DNA from: Pictodentalium vernedei
Taxonomy: Eukaryota > Mollusca > Scaphopoda > Dentaliida > Dentaliidae
Assembly (NCBI GenBank): GCA_031216915.1
Contig: CM062296.1
Location: forward strand, 58,278,584-58,342,583
Length of the DNA stretch: 64,000 nt
Direction: 5' to 3'
How positions within the stretch are numbered: position 1 is the stretch's first letter; the number at the start of each line of letters is the position of its first letter. Shown piece after piece: positions 34,600 through 45,639 of this stretch. Below the pieces are notes generated by a model, which saw only the letters and a program-made list of their open reading frames with translations, searched no databases and was not told where the DNA came from. The position numbers and the translations under genes are program-made.

Positions 34600-35490
34600 T
34601 TTATTTTATCTTATTCCATCCTTTCTTGACTTGTTCGCGTACATTTTGACAATCAACCGGTGGCTAAGAATTAATTTTATTTATCAATGAAGATCATGAC
34701 GTCATAGTATTATGTCCCTAAGCTGTGCGTGACGTTATCACCATTCAGTGTTCCACTTGTAGTATAACAGCTGAAGGTTATAGTGGCAGTGTGTCAGCTG
34801 TGTGTTCTTTGTTTAATTGTTCAGGGTTAATGTATGGTGGGCCTAAATACAAATATCATTAAGGCAAACAAATGATTAAGTCTACTTTATTTCACTCAGT
34901 TGGTGATTTATTTATCATTTTACCCTTTACCCAACGCAGACGATATCAAAATTTATTATTTTAAATATAATTTTTTTAAAATTTTCAACAAATTTCAACA
35001 AAACTATATTATGTGACCCCTCGTTGGAACGAGCCCGACGAGCTCGTTCCAACGAGGGGTCACATGATATGGTTTTGTTGAATTTTTTTTCAACTGCTGA
35101 ATTTGCATATTACGCGGGCGGATGCGGGTGATTCGTTGGATAAAGGGTTAATTACTGTTATTAGAGAGATGACCTCGACGTGCGTATTCAGTTTTTGATG
35201 AATGTAGGTAAAACGCGTTGTCTTTCTGAATCGAATGATCGCACGTGCGGTTGTTACCCACAATACAGGTTTGTATTTTGGCTGGACGTTTCACTTGTAT
35301 TGGTAGTTCTTGTTGTTGTTCGATAAAAGCAGACACCAACCACCAGATCCAGTGAAATGTCACACGGTAACCATTGGATGATATTAAGAAGATCAGATAT
35401 TAAATAAGACCGATTTTCTTGAATGAGGGTCCGAAGTTTTATATAAAATCGTGACGAATTTGAGATATATTTCACCACTTAATGTGTAAC
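34600..35490 (+). repeat. Dispersed repeat, copy 1
   Basis: Shares many blocks with about 50345-51000, for example TTCTTGACTTGTTCG, GATGACGTCATGG-like and AGTTGGTGATTTATTT. It is interrupted by the TTAA-type MITE at 34918-35151. Confidence 0.7.
34918..35151 (+). mobile_element. TTAA-type MITE family B
   Basis: Arms and tip (GTTGGAACGAGCCCGACG) are well preserved. It ends GGATAAAGGGTTAA and is inserted inside the 34.6-35.5 kb dispersed repeat. Confidence 0.88.
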
Positions 35491-35519
35491 TTAACCTTCA
35501 CAAAGCGTAACAGTTGAAA

Positions 35520-35700
35520 CTGGTCAGCATTGTTCACAAAAAACACATTTTATTGTTTTTTTTTTTTTATTTTCGTCTCAAAAACATAGCCGTAGACATT
35601 CCCGTCCAATGAGGGGTCATAAGCTATGTTTTTTTCGAGGCACAAAATTAAAATTTTTAATTATTTTGGAAAATGTGGGGTTTTGTTTTGCAAATTTCGT
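35520..35700 (+). mobile_element. TTAA-type MITE family A, degraded
   Basis: TCTCAAAAACATAGCC and GGGGTCATAAGCTATG arms remain around a shortened tip. The ends are not clear. Confidence 0.6.
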
Positions 35701-36260
35701 CTTCTATTCGTTTGTCGTAAACAATTAATGGGATACATGAGATGATTAATTTAATACTAAAACGGGCGTTGTTTAATTCCCGACCCTTCGAACACCATTT
35801 GTTGGCACTGGATCAGGTGATAAATGAAATCTTCAACGGCCTGGGTGTAAAGTGGAATTTACTGAAGTAGTCCAGTAAATTAGGTCACTACCTGAAGACT
35901 TGGTTCAGACCTCAACTCGTCTCGCTAATTTTATTGTGAACTGGGAGTCGTTGTGGTCCTCGGCGTGTACAAAATATGAATGGCCGGGGTGGGGTGAGGG
36001 CGCCCTATCCTATTTTTATAACTCTTTTTTCACAAGCACAGAGGCCAGTGGGCGCATGTGCTATCTCTGGTAATACCGCACCCCGGGCATTCAGCTAGAG
36101 CTAGCACGTTATGAATTGTTTTTTTTTTTTTTTTCAAAGTTTGAAACTTTGAATACGCCCGAACTGCAGGAATATCCTGGCTGAAAAACAGCGTTTCCAT
36201 GTGCAAAGAAGCAACCGAAGGGCTACGCCGCCCATCAATTTTCAAAAACGTTTCACCTGT
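35701..36260. other. No gene recognised
   Basis: A T run at 36118-36135 and short frames. It leads into the 88-bp tandem repeat. Confidence 0.45.
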
Positions 36261-36523
36261 GAAGACCCATCCCATCTGCTAACAAGAGTGGAATTCTTTC
36301 TCTTCTGCGTGCCCTCAACTCACCGCTACGCGCGTCGGGGTGATATGAGAAGACCCATCCCATCTGCTAACAAGAGTGGAATTCTTTCTCTTCTGCGTGC
36401 CCTCAACTCACCGCTACGCGCGTCGGGGTGATATGAGAAGACCCATCCCATCTGCTAGCAAGAGTGGAATACTTCTTTCTCTTCTGCGTGCCCTCAACTC
36501 ACCGCAACGCGCGTCGGGGTGAC
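36261..36523 (+). repeat. 88-bp tandem repeat, three copies
   Basis: Units begin GAAGACCCATCCCATCTGC at 36261, 36349 and 36437. Because 88 is not a multiple of three, the open frame across it changes sense in each unit and is not a gene. Confidence 0.92.
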
Positions 36524-36867
36524 AGCATCACCATACATGGAACTTGCAGTCTGGTGCAATTCTGGAAATATGCACGAACAAAGGGAAGAACAATCTCTGC
36601 ACCGGTCTTAATACACTGTTATATTACATACACAGCTTTTAGGTGGTGTCATAAGTCCAGTGAAATAGTCTAAGACATTCGTTGGAGGTAAGATATTTTA
36701 AAACGTGTAACTCTATGGGGTTTTAGGATTCAAAATCTGGAGGGCGTTCGTATTTGAATTTTGGTCATCATCACGTCTGTTCGTGGACTGCAATACCCCT
36801 TTTCTATCTGAAGATTCGAGCATATCCCGATGCCACCTTCTTGACATGCCACTACCAGCTTCTGAAT

Positions 36868-36985
36868 GGGGAGCGCAGTTGCTCAGTGGCAATGGCATTG
36901 AACTTTAGACCGATAGGTCCGCAGCTCGATCCCCGCCAGGGATAAATACATGTACGTTGTCTTGGGGAGTGTTATCTCTATCTTC
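36868..36985 (+). repeat. Unrelated tRNA-like SINE head fragment
   Basis: GGGGAGCGCAGTTGCTCAGT followed about 35 bases on by AGCTCGATCCCCGCC resembles box A and box B of a different tRNA-derived repeat. No tail or target duplication was recognised, so this is tentative. Confidence 0.45.
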
Positions 36986-37042
36986 GGGGTGTTTGCATAA
37001 TTTTATCTACCCGACAAACTTTGCCGATTTCACTGAGAGAGC

Positions 37043-37348
37043 TACAGTTAAAACTAGAAGTCCTGTCACGAATAGTGCGCTTATCTAGGCTTAATTGCGC
37101 GTTGGAATTGCGCGCAATTGCCATATCGAATGGCATTCAAAGCACGGCAGGCTCTCCTGATTAATCATAGCAAACACATGCAATGTTTCTGCCAATGGAC
37201 CTCCGGGTTACCCGGAGGTCCATTGGCTGAAACTTTGCTTGTGCACAGGCCATATGTACAGAATTTGATATCTTTACTTGGGCCATAACGCGCATATCAA
37301 CGTGCTACTTGTGCGCATTTCATGACAGGACTTCTAGTTTTAACTGTA
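37043..37348 (+). mobile_element. TA-type MITE family B
   Basis: Complete, with TACAGTTAAAACTAGAAG termini. It lies about 200 bp from the TM3-TM4 receptor exon, on its intron side. A 16-G run follows at 37363. Confidence 0.94.
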
Positions 37349-37546
37349 TTCCTCACCGACGGGGGGGGGGGGGGGGGTAATCCCCTTGACATCCCCGCGC
37401 GGTTAAAGAGTCAATTGCGTACGTAGTGAGAAGACAACCAATTCTGTATCTCAGTGTGTGCGAATGTCAATAAAATATTTTCCGATTGTTCCAAAAAACA
37501 GCTGGAAATGAATAATTCAACAGCGACGATCGGTAAGCGAAGTTAC

Positions 37547-37768
37547 CTGGTTTCTCTTGATAGTATATAAGAAAAGATGTTGTGAACGAGGCCGTCCATA
37601 TTCCCACAACACCCACTGTTGCAACTTTCTTTGTTAGGTAGACTTTGTAGTGTAGCGGCTTCACTATGGCGACATATCGTGTGATGGTTGTGGCAAGCAG
37701 ATGATAAGATGAACAAAAGAGTAAAGTTTCCAAGGCGATTATGATACCAACACAGGTTGGCCAGTTCC
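37547..37768 (-). CDS. GPCR exon encoding TM3-TM4 (class A, rhodopsin-like)
   Basis: Internal exon of a seven-transmembrane receptor that would sit in the plasma membrane and signal through G proteins. The acceptor (tatttcag|GG) and donor (CCAG|gtaact) are consensus. The exon is 222 nt, entering and leaving in phase 1, and encodes about 74 residues. It starts in extracellular loop 1 with GNWPTC. The loop tryptophan and the TM3 cysteine (3.25) are present, and exactly 26 positions lie between that cysteine and the arginine of the TM3-end motif, as class A numbering requires. The motif reads ITRYVAIVKPLHY, so the usual Asp/Glu of DRY is Thr. TM4 follows with its conserved Trp (GIWTASF). The exon continues in frame into 14633-14778. 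The ligand class cannot be assigned; the TM3-loop 2 stretch is generic for amine/adenosine/peptide-type receptors. Confidence 0.92.
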
Positions 37769-37987
37769 CTGAAATACAAAAAAAAAAAATATAAACGTTA
37801 GGCCACACAAAGTAGATCTTCTGTTTCTCAGGCCATTATTTGTAAAATTGCATGCGGGCGAGCGGTTTTTTATTTTATTTTTTATTTCTGTAATTGTTTT
37901 TTTTTGCCATCAAAAGTTCATGTTGAAGGTTTATGTTTTTGTCCTCATAATCTGCGGAATAGCATGGGTGGTGGTGCATTTCGTCCC

Positions 37988-38056
37988 TTGAGAGCAAGAA
38001 GGCTTTGCAATGCTAAAGCATTGCAAAGCATTCTTGAACTCAAGAGACAAATTTAT
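37988..38056 (+). repeat. Perfect hairpin near the TM3-TM4 exon
   Basis: CCTTGAGAGCAAGAAGGCTT folds on CTTTGCAATGCTAAAGCATT, about 220 bp upstream of the exon in gene orientation. Confidence 0.75.
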
Positions 38057-38531
38057 CATTTTTTTAACTTGGGTTAAATATCAGACATAAACCATTTAAT
38101 TATTATTTTTTTAAAGTTTACATTGGTTATAAAAAGACAGCATGCGGCAGCCAAAAGGACCAGATTTTTATTTTTTAGGCCTTATTTAATGGGTCATGGA
38201 AAGTGACTAAAACAATCGTTTCGAACAGTGACGACATTTTTGTCTGCGGTAATGCAATGGTAAAATTCGATGAGCTGATAATGCAAACGGAGGCGAATCT
38301 GTGGAGAGGCTCACCTCCTCCTATGTTGTAACCTATTGCTTCAACAAGAGTACCAAGCTCGGGTGAGGGAGCACCGTATTGTCCATAATAACAGGTGAAC
38401 ATCCACTGCCGAAGGTTGTGGGTGTGCATGTGTTATCTCGGATATTTCCACACCTCGTGCAGAGAAAGCTCCGGTGCGAGTCACCTGTGACCAGTTATAA
38501 ATTGGCTTTCCTTTTTTCAGCGTAGAAGAAG

Positions 38532-38963
38532 TACAGTGGAACCCAGTTAATTGGATATCTCTTAACTGAATAACCCTGTTAATTGAATATAATTTCCCAA
38601 CACAAAACCATTTACCATACCTCCAGTGCAAATTTTACCTGTTAATTGAATATAGGTTGTAGAGTAAATTCCTGTTAATTGAATTAACAATTCTGTAACA
38701 TGTCAAGAAATTGCTCTGACTCTCCCCAGTTCTCCTTTGTTTATAGACCTATTTGGCCTCAGTACAATCAATACAGGCATTATTATATTATATCTTGTTT
38801 GACAGAGCTCATGGCGCTCTGTCAAACAAGATGTAATAGAAAGAATGCAAAGTTTATCTTTATAATACAGGAAAGAGATGCAATTCCTGTTAATTGAATA
38901 CTCCTGTTAAATGAATAATTTTCATTGGCAAAGTGGCTATTCAATTAACAGGGTTCCTCTGTA
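38532..38963 (+). mobile_element. TA-type pogo/Tigger-like MITE
   Basis: TACAGTGGAACCCAGTTAAT at the left and ATTCAATTAACAGGGTTCC at the right. CAGTGGAACC ends and TA duplication are typical of the pogo/Tigger group. The motif TTAATTGAATA recurs inside both arms, and the central hairpin is TTTGACAGAGCTCATGGCGC. Confidence 0.85.
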
Positions 38964-39338
38964 CATACAAAATGGCGGGATTATTTTGGTTGCTAAGAAG
39001 CCACCGGAAGGTCACAGTTGTTTGGTGATAACACGATTACGGAGCCCAATACAAAGGCCTAAAAATTTCATTATCACTCCACTACACTGCATTGTTTATC
39101 CAAGTAAAAAAACATTATTATATGCCCCTTTGGCAATTTGTTCCTGAAAACCCTTCCAAAGATAACGCATAATTTCATATTACATAACATCCTTAAACTA
39201 TTTGCGGCTATGCTTGCTCCAAAGACAAAAGTGTTGATAGAGAGATTCGAAATTCGATTTGCGTGCTTTTGTTAATTATCACTGGGGGCCTCACAGTATC
39301 TGTAACCCGGTGGCTTACAAAACCGTAATCCGTCCCGG

Positions 39339-39608
39339 AGTACATGGAGAGTGCATTATCACTAAATCATCCGTGGAGTGGGAATTCCACCTAAGCAATA
39401 ATTGCAAATTTGTTGCAAAGCATAACAAGCACAAGCAAGGTTCCAGCCAATGGACTTCCGGGTTAAACCTAGAGGTCCATTGGCTGAAATATTTTTGAAA
39501 CATTGGTTGTATTTTTGTCCATATGTACAGAAATTGATAGTGATGCTTTGGGTGATGACTCCACTCCACAGGTGATTTAGTTTACAACCCACACTCCACA
39601 TACTGTAG
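39339..39608 (+). mobile_element. TA-type MITE family A
   Basis: Ends GTACATGGAGAGTGC and CACACTCCACATACTGTA. The centre GCCAATGGACTTCCGGG has a slightly diverged complement. Confidence 0.85.
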
Positions 39609-40229
39609 TATGGGATACACGTGCATGTAGGTAGTCAATTTCATTTTGGGTTCGCGCTTCGCCCTCACCCTTCAACATGTTTTTTGTCGACTCCGTAGGT
39701 GTTAGGTTAACACCAAACAGTGTAAACAATTTTATCACTTAACAGAACCGCTTTCTGCTCTTGTAATCATTTCGTATTTTTCACCTATATGATTTACTAA
39801 TTCATATAACCTATTTGTCAATTTCATTGGTGATCAGAAAGTCACGGAACCTGGTTGTCTCACCTACACATCACAGTCTAAAGATCGTACGATCTCATCG
39901 ATGCATCAATTAATGCGCGTGTAATTAGAACTATTTCAAAATGAAAACAAAGCTACGGTGTGTGATTTTCTACTGAATTCAATATGTAAAATAAAAAGAT
40001 ATCGGCGACAACTGGCTATTTTTGTGAAGTGAATATTGTTGGAATTGACCTAACTATAGTTCTACAGGCCTCTCGAATCACTCTGATCTTTCCGCCGAAA
40101 TTGAAAGTTAAATTTCCTTTCTATCACCCTCACCGATTCGTTTAAGTCTACTCCCATTGTTCAACTTGTGGTTGTATGATAAATAGAATATGACATTCGT
40201 GTTTCTTGAGAACGATATTTATGAAACTC
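39609..40229. other. No feature recognised
   Basis: Unique-looking A/T-rich sequence upstream of the CR1 3' fragment. No coding signature. Confidence 0.45.
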
Positions 40230-40593
40230 GCCCGATTTGTCCAAATTTTCCGTACTGCTGAGCCTGGCGAAGGGCGACTTCTACACTCGTATTCATATAA
40301 TATTGAAGAAACACTAATTGCATATCCTTGTGTGGCTTCAATCCAGTTAAGAAGTATGAACCTGCTCGTCCTTTGCGATCAGCTACTCCGTGCAATCTTG
40401 TTCAGAATGCAGGAAAGGTGGTCCCAGCTGGCGATCGGGCCTTCTGCATTACGGAACTACATTTGTGGAATGCGTTACCTGACGACATCAAAAACCCAGA
40501 GTCACTCGAGTCATTTAAGAGACACTTAAAAACATACCTGTATAAATTGGCTTATTGCTGACATGCTTGTATTATATAAAATGCAGTTTAGTT

Positions 40594-40963
40594 CAGTGGC
40601 GGTGCTACGGGGGGGGGGGGGGGCATTTGCCCCCCCCCCCACCCCAAACGAAGGCTTTGCCCCCTCAGTTGCCCCCCAACCATCTCGCATGCATTTCCAT
40701 CCACCCTCACACACAAACACATTCAGTCACTCTCTATCACACACACACACCCCTCTCTTTGTTTATTCCCAATAATTTCCCATACACACTTAGCCCAAAG
40801 CCTCAGGCTAGCTGATGAACACATCCAGGCAGTAGAGATTTAAAGACTCGGATGCAGATACTTATAAGTTATAATTAAGTTATGAGCCAACAAAGGCATG
40901 TCTATCCATATCCCTTGTCTAAAAAAATTCATGGATTTCGCATTATGACAGACGGGCATTATG

Positions 40964-41033
<70 letters not shown>

Positions 41034-41317
41034 GCACAGACCCACCAGACGCTGATCCAGGATTTTTTGAAAGGAGGACCGCTAATTACCATTACATTTA
41101 GTCGAAACTTGGACCCAAAGTCCGTAATATAATTTTTTGGTTTTGTACGTCCTGTGGACGTACCAAACCAAAAAATTATATTACGGACTTTGGGTCCAAG
41201 TTTGGACTACCTCGTAACAAAGTAATGATATGATCTTTTACGTGTTTGCCCCCTTCATGGGAGTCTGCCCCCCTAGTTGACCCCCTCCCCACAAAAAAAT
41301 TTCTGGCGCCGCCACTG
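40594..41317 (+). mobile_element. hAT-like MITE with perfect 8-bp duplication
   Basis: CAGTGGCGGTGCTACGG to CTGGCGCCGCCACTG, flanked by GTTTAGTT on both sides. Inside are G and C runs, a CT microsatellite (40966-41022) and a perfect hairpin at 41118-41205 (GGACCCAAAGTCCGTAATAT and complement). Confidence 0.93.
40966..41031 (+). repeat. CT/CA microsatellite
   Basis: (CT)n followed by (CA)n, inside the hAT-like element at 40594-41317. Confidence 0.95.
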
Positions 41318-41605
41318 GTTTAGTTTTGTGTAAAGCCTGTGAGCACTTATGTGGATACTCGGCTCTAAACCATATTATTATTATTATGCCTGTTGGTACT
41401 ATTCATAAATGTAGTTAATAGTTCTAACGAGTTATTTATTTTTATTACTTTCCAAAGTGTGATTTACTGGGATTTCCGGGTTTGATTATAACCGATAACT
41501 TCACAAGTGAATTATGCAATCAACAATTGTGTCATGTATCCGTGTGCGCAAACAAAGATGCTTTGCCGTGGGTGTAATGGAGACTTCATTGTTTTTGTTG
41601 TTTTT

Positions 41606-41847
41606 TTAACCCTTTACCTAACATGAAAAGCAGACGACACTGGCAAAAAAAATTCTTGAATAACAAATTTTCTATTTTTTTGTCTCAAAAACATAGATTA
41701 TGACCCCTCATTGGGACGAGCTCGTTCCAATAAGGGGTCATAACCTATGTTTTAGAGACAAAAAATGAAAAAAATAATGAAAATTAATTGGCGATTTTTT
41801 CGAATAACGCTGGCCAGTTTCGACCGTTACGTTAGGTAAAGGTTTAA
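41606..41847 (+). mobile_element. TTAA-type MITE family A
   Basis: TTAACCCTTTACCTAACA at the left, ACGTTAGGTAAAGGTTTAA at the right. The tip is shortened to GGGACGAGCTCGTTCC. Confidence 0.9.
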
Positions 41848-41884
41848 ATAATATAATTATCGTTAATAATGAAAAGTAATAAAC

Positions 41885-42043
41885 AGAGTAATCGCTTGAC
41901 TGGACTGGTTACGTGAAATGATTCATTCGAGGCGAGGGACTATATTCTAAAACACTCGTGCGCATTCGCGCACTCGTGTTTGTACACATCCCTCACCTCT
42001 CATGAATTAGTTCACGTTACCAGTCCAGTCGAGCGATTACTCT
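41885..42043 (+). mobile_element. Hairpin element with GAGTAATCGC ends
   Basis: AGAGTAATCGCTTGACTGGA at the left and its complement at the right. The centre is CACTCGTGCGCATTCGCG. Confidence 0.82.
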
Positions 42044-42689
42044 CTATATCTTGTTGTATGTAGAAAGTTGGTTGGGGGATGCCTCACCTGTTAACCCAAG
42101 ACGCACATTATAATTTAAGCGCGTTTTTATTCTTGTGTATACCATATGCGTGTAATGTAGTGTTGTGGTGCTACATGTACAGTGATATGTGCATAACAGA
42201 AGAAGTTACAAACCTTCATAGATTATTACCTTGTTTGACTTGAAATTAATTAATCGCTTGAGACCTGGCTACAGATTTCCTAGTGTGCAAACTGAAGAGG
42301 TAAATGTGTGTTTATTCGCAATTACGCTTTGGTAGACCTACATATCCTACATTTATCATATCTGCAAAGGGGTAGCTGCGAGCTTAGAGATAACCGTGCT
42401 TGTCTATGTGGGTTAAAATGTGCCAGATAGTGAAATGTATACTGGTAATGTAGCGAGGACAATCTTTTATCCAACGAGTCAGTCATTGCCGGCCATTGCC
42501 AATCACAAATAGTAATTTAAATTTCATAATTGTTTGCATTTTTCACAACATCATACGCCAAAAACTCCCCATTTTAAGGAGCTCGTTGACCCCGTTCCGA
42601 TGAGGGATCATCAACAATATTTCTTAGAAAAAATATGAAATTACTTAGCTATTTGATAAGTGTGTATACAAGTGCTGTATGCCATTCGT
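42044..42689. other. No gene; degraded hairpin remnant
   Basis: About 42540-42640 retains a weak copy of the GAGCTCGTTGACC hairpin of TTAA-type family A. The rest is unassigned. Confidence 0.45.
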
Positions 42690-42953
42690 TTAACCCCCTA
42701 CCTAATACGTAAGGCAGACGACACTACATCCAAACAACATTCTTGAAGAACTAATTTTGTTTTTCATTTTTTCTGTCAAAACATAGAGTATTACCTCTCA
42801 TTGGAACGAGCTCAATGAGCTCATTCCAGTGAGGGTTATAAGCTATAAGCTATGTTTTTGAGACAAAAATGAGAAACTATTGAAAATTCAATGGTATGTT
42901 TCTGTGAATAGCGCTGGCCTTTTTTTTTTTCGCTACATTGGGTGAAGGGTTAA
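42690..42953 (+). mobile_element. TTAA-type MITE family A, diverged
   Basis: TTAACCCCCTACCTAATACG at the left, CATTGGGTGAAGGGTTAA at the right, tip GGAACGAGCTCAATGAGCTC. A T run in the right arm is an expansion. Confidence 0.85.
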
Positions 42954-43168
42954 ATAAGTACTCTAAAGATATGATTTGAAATAGCACCTGAAACGTTATA
43001 GGACGCCGAGATTTACAAATGTGGAAATCATGTTCTGTCACATCTTACATTTTATTCGAGTTTTGATGCAGTCTCCGTTTAAAAGATAAGATACAGGTCC
43101 GTACATTTTGTACGCACGACCATGCTTTCCTCAAATGAAATATGGAAACCACCTTTTTTGATCACCTC

Positions 43169-43429
43169 TAGTACGCGGAGAGTGTATTATCACTAAATCA
43201 CCCGCAAAGTGGAGATTCCACACGAGCAATAACTGCAAATTTGCAGCAGAACACTAATAATCACAAGCAAAGTTCCAGCCAATGGACCTCCGGGTTAAAC
43301 CCGGAGGTCCATTGGCTGAAACATTGCTTGTGTTTTTTTGTCCATATGTCCAGATTTGGAAAGTGATACTTTGGGTGGTGACTCCACTCCACGGGTGGTA
43401 TATTTGCAATCCACTCTCCACGTACTGTA
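43169..43429 (+). mobile_element. TA-type MITE family A, well preserved
   Basis: Ends TAGTACGCGGAGAGTG and CACTCTCCACGTACTGTA. The hairpin GGACCTCCGGGTTAAACC is perfect. Confidence 0.9.
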
Positions 43430-43867
43430 CCTATTACAATATGGTAACTATACTTATGTCACGTAATTGAATCACGGTAGTGTTCCAATTGTGAAAGCAT
43501 CTATAACATGCTGTCTAAAGCAAAATGGGAGAACCGGGAAGAGCAATCAGTAGGTATCAAATCCGGAAAGTGGAGAAAACAGCAATAAACCAATCAGTAA
43601 ATGTTCTGGGTGGGGGTATTATCACACTCGTCTCTGGAACGAGAACGAGAGGATCACTCGAAGAAGGTTATACCACTTAAGTCCTCCTGCACTGAAAGCA
43701 GATTTACTTTCATTTAGTGTGAACGAGGATAGTTTAAATTGCATTTGTTATTTTGAGAACATTTCTTGAATACGGCACCATCTTATATATATACGAGAAA
43801 ACAATAAATCGATGTAAATGACCTAAGTTCGCGTAAGGCAATCGAAAGTATAGCTATGCCACTTAGT

Positions 43868-43950
43868 TAACCTCTTATCCAACCTAACGGCGAAAACCGA
43901 CCAGCGCTATTCACAAAATTCACCATTCAATTTTGATTATTTTTACCTGC
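43868..43950 (-). mobile_element. TTAA-type MITE family A, one end only
   Basis: TTAACCTCTTATCCAACC followed by GACCAGCGCTATTCAC, then the similarity stops. Confidence 0.6.
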
Positions 43951-44038
43951 GTCGCCAGCGGCAGAGCGGGTCTAGTAACCGCTCGACTCCATCCGCCCGT
44001 CAGTCCATCCGAAACACTTCTTCCGTCAAAGTTTTCTT

Positions 44039-44385
44039 GGCTTCTATGAAAGGGAATGATTTTATATTTGGTCTGCTGCTTCATAATACATAGATATTAT
44101 CATAACAGTGTGTTGATCCGTGTCGTCGCATCACGTCTCGTTGAGGTGGCCAGATTGTCGGATCACACGAGCTGCTGCTTCTATGAAAGGGAATGATTTT
44201 ATATTTGGTCTGCTGCTTCATAATACATAGATATTATCATAACAGTGTGTTGATCCGTGTCGTAGTATCACGTTTCGTTGAGGTGGCCAGATTTTCGGAT
44301 CACACGAGCTGCCTGGCCACCTCAACGAGACGTGATGCGACGACACGGATCAACACACTGTTATGATGATATGTTTATCATATGA
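44039..44385 (+). mobile_element. Hairpin element whose left arm is duplicated in tandem
   Basis: A 137-bp left-arm unit (GCTTCTATGAAAGGGAATG start) occurs twice in direct orientation (about 44039-44175, 44176-44312). One inverted partial arm follows (CCTGGCCACCTCAACGAGAC onward). Confidence 0.85.
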
Positions 44386-44812
44386 CATTGTTTCGATGTC
44401 AAATTCACCCAAATATGCCATTTTAATTAATATGCGGTGAAAATCCGGTTACAAAATAGCAGACGAAACAACAACGACTTCCCTAGTTACGAAAACTATT
44501 CACGGAAACTCTCGGATATTTCCGTGGGAGTGTAATATGGATTTTTGATTTCCGTAAGAGTGTGATATGGACTTTTGATCCGGAAAAATCTCACCCGGTG
44601 TGATACAACAGTTTGGTAAACATCGTCAAACAGTAGTGATATTTAGGGTAAAAATGTCATAGACATATGATCAAGAGTTGTATCGTGTATCTAATTTTCA
44701 GATATGCCGTGCAACCACTTCCTGTTTGCCGCTACTTTGAAGTCTGTTCATCTCTGTAATCAATTGCATGCAGTGACGCAGGTCCAGACCCGGTATTTGT
44801 CTTGGCTTGTTT

Positions 44813-44988
44813 TATTTGTTGCCACAAAAAACATAGTTTATGAAGCCCCTCGTTGGATCGAGCTCAACGAGCTTGTTCCAAAGAGAGGTCATAAGCTATG
44901 TTTGTGAGGCAGAAAATAAAAAAAAAATAGTGTTTCAAGAATTGTATTTGCAAGTGTCGTCTGCTTTTCGTGGTGTGTGAAGGGTTAA
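44813..44988 (+). mobile_element. TTAA-type MITE family A, left end lost
   Basis: ACATAGTTTATGAAGCCCC arm, tip TTGGATCGAGCTCAACGAG and the right end GTGAAGGGTTAA. Confidence 0.75.
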
Positions 44989-45255
44989 TCAAGACACTGA
45001 TCAATAATACGATAATCCAGCTAATTAAACATCCGTACTGCATTATGTAAGTAGTGTACACACCTCTTGTGCAACGGTATATTTGGTAAGAAATCGGATG
45101 ATAATTGTTTTTTTTTTAATATATGTTATCCATCCTCAAGCATGAAAAAATCAGAATTAAAGGTGACCTGATAAAACGGCAATCCCATTTTCAGGGAATG
45201 TTTATTCTGATAGACTGAGCAGGATAAGGACAAACTAATACAATACAGTCGTTAG

Positions 45256-45364
45256 GGTGGACCAATCAGTATGTTCAACGTGCATCCCCAAGGCTTCACG
45301 TGGAAAATATAAATTGGTTTGCCCCCGATTAATGAATATGGACTCTTCCAGTTGCTGCCATAGG
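45256..45364 (+). mobile_element. TTAA-type MITE family C, fragment
   Basis: Central hairpin and right arm (ATATGGACTCTTCCAGTTGC) only. It runs into the C-rich junction before the family A copy at 45403. Confidence 0.7.
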
Positions 45365-45402
45365 ACAAGCCCCCACCCCTCCACCCCAAGATACCCCCGA
45401 GT

Positions 45403-45639
45403 TTAACCCTTTACCTAACGTGACGGCCAAAACCGGCCAGCGCTATTCTCAAAAATCGCCAATTAATTTTCATTATTTTTTCATTTTTTGTCTCAAAAAC
45501 ATAGGTTATGACCCCTCGTTGGAACGAGCTCGTTCCAACGAGGGGTCATAACCTATGTTTTTGAGACAAAAAAATGAAAAAAATTAGTTTACAAATAGTT
45601 GTAAGTGTCGTCTGTTTTTCGGGTTATGTAAAGGGTTAA
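45403..45639 (-). mobile_element. TTAA-type MITE family A, inverted
   Basis: TTAACCCTTTACCTAACG to TGTAAAGGGTTAA. The tip is shortened to GGAACGAGCTCGTTCC. It lies directly beside a partial family C copy. Confidence 0.9.

Larger units (their letters stand above)
14779..37546 (-). other. 22.8-kb intron of the GPCR gene
   Basis: Bounded by the donor of the TM3-TM4 exon and the acceptor of the TM5 exon, whose phases match. It contains the paired fold-back elements, the 31-33 kb fold-back element, several SINEs, hAT-like elements and many TTAA- and TA-type MITEs. No further exon with receptor features was found inside it. Confidence 0.85.
40230..41405 (+). mobile_element. 3' fragment of a CR1-type retrotransposon split by a hAT-like MITE
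   Basis: Bases 40328-40561 encode a typical ORF2 end: a CNLVQNAGKVVPAGDRAF stretch, then ELHLWNALPDDIKNPESLES and a SFKRHLKTYLYKLAY tail. The presumed 3' untranslated region is cut by the hAT-like element at 40594-41317 and resumes to a short ATT repeat at about 41388-41398, the usual tail type of CR1 elements. The 5' part is missing, as is normal for incompletely reverse-transcribed copies. Confidence 0.8.

Noticed and set aside
36201..36431. Plus-strand ORF over the 88-bp repeat
   Set aside because: The unit length is not a multiple of three, so the peptide does not repeat. There is no sign of selection for coding.
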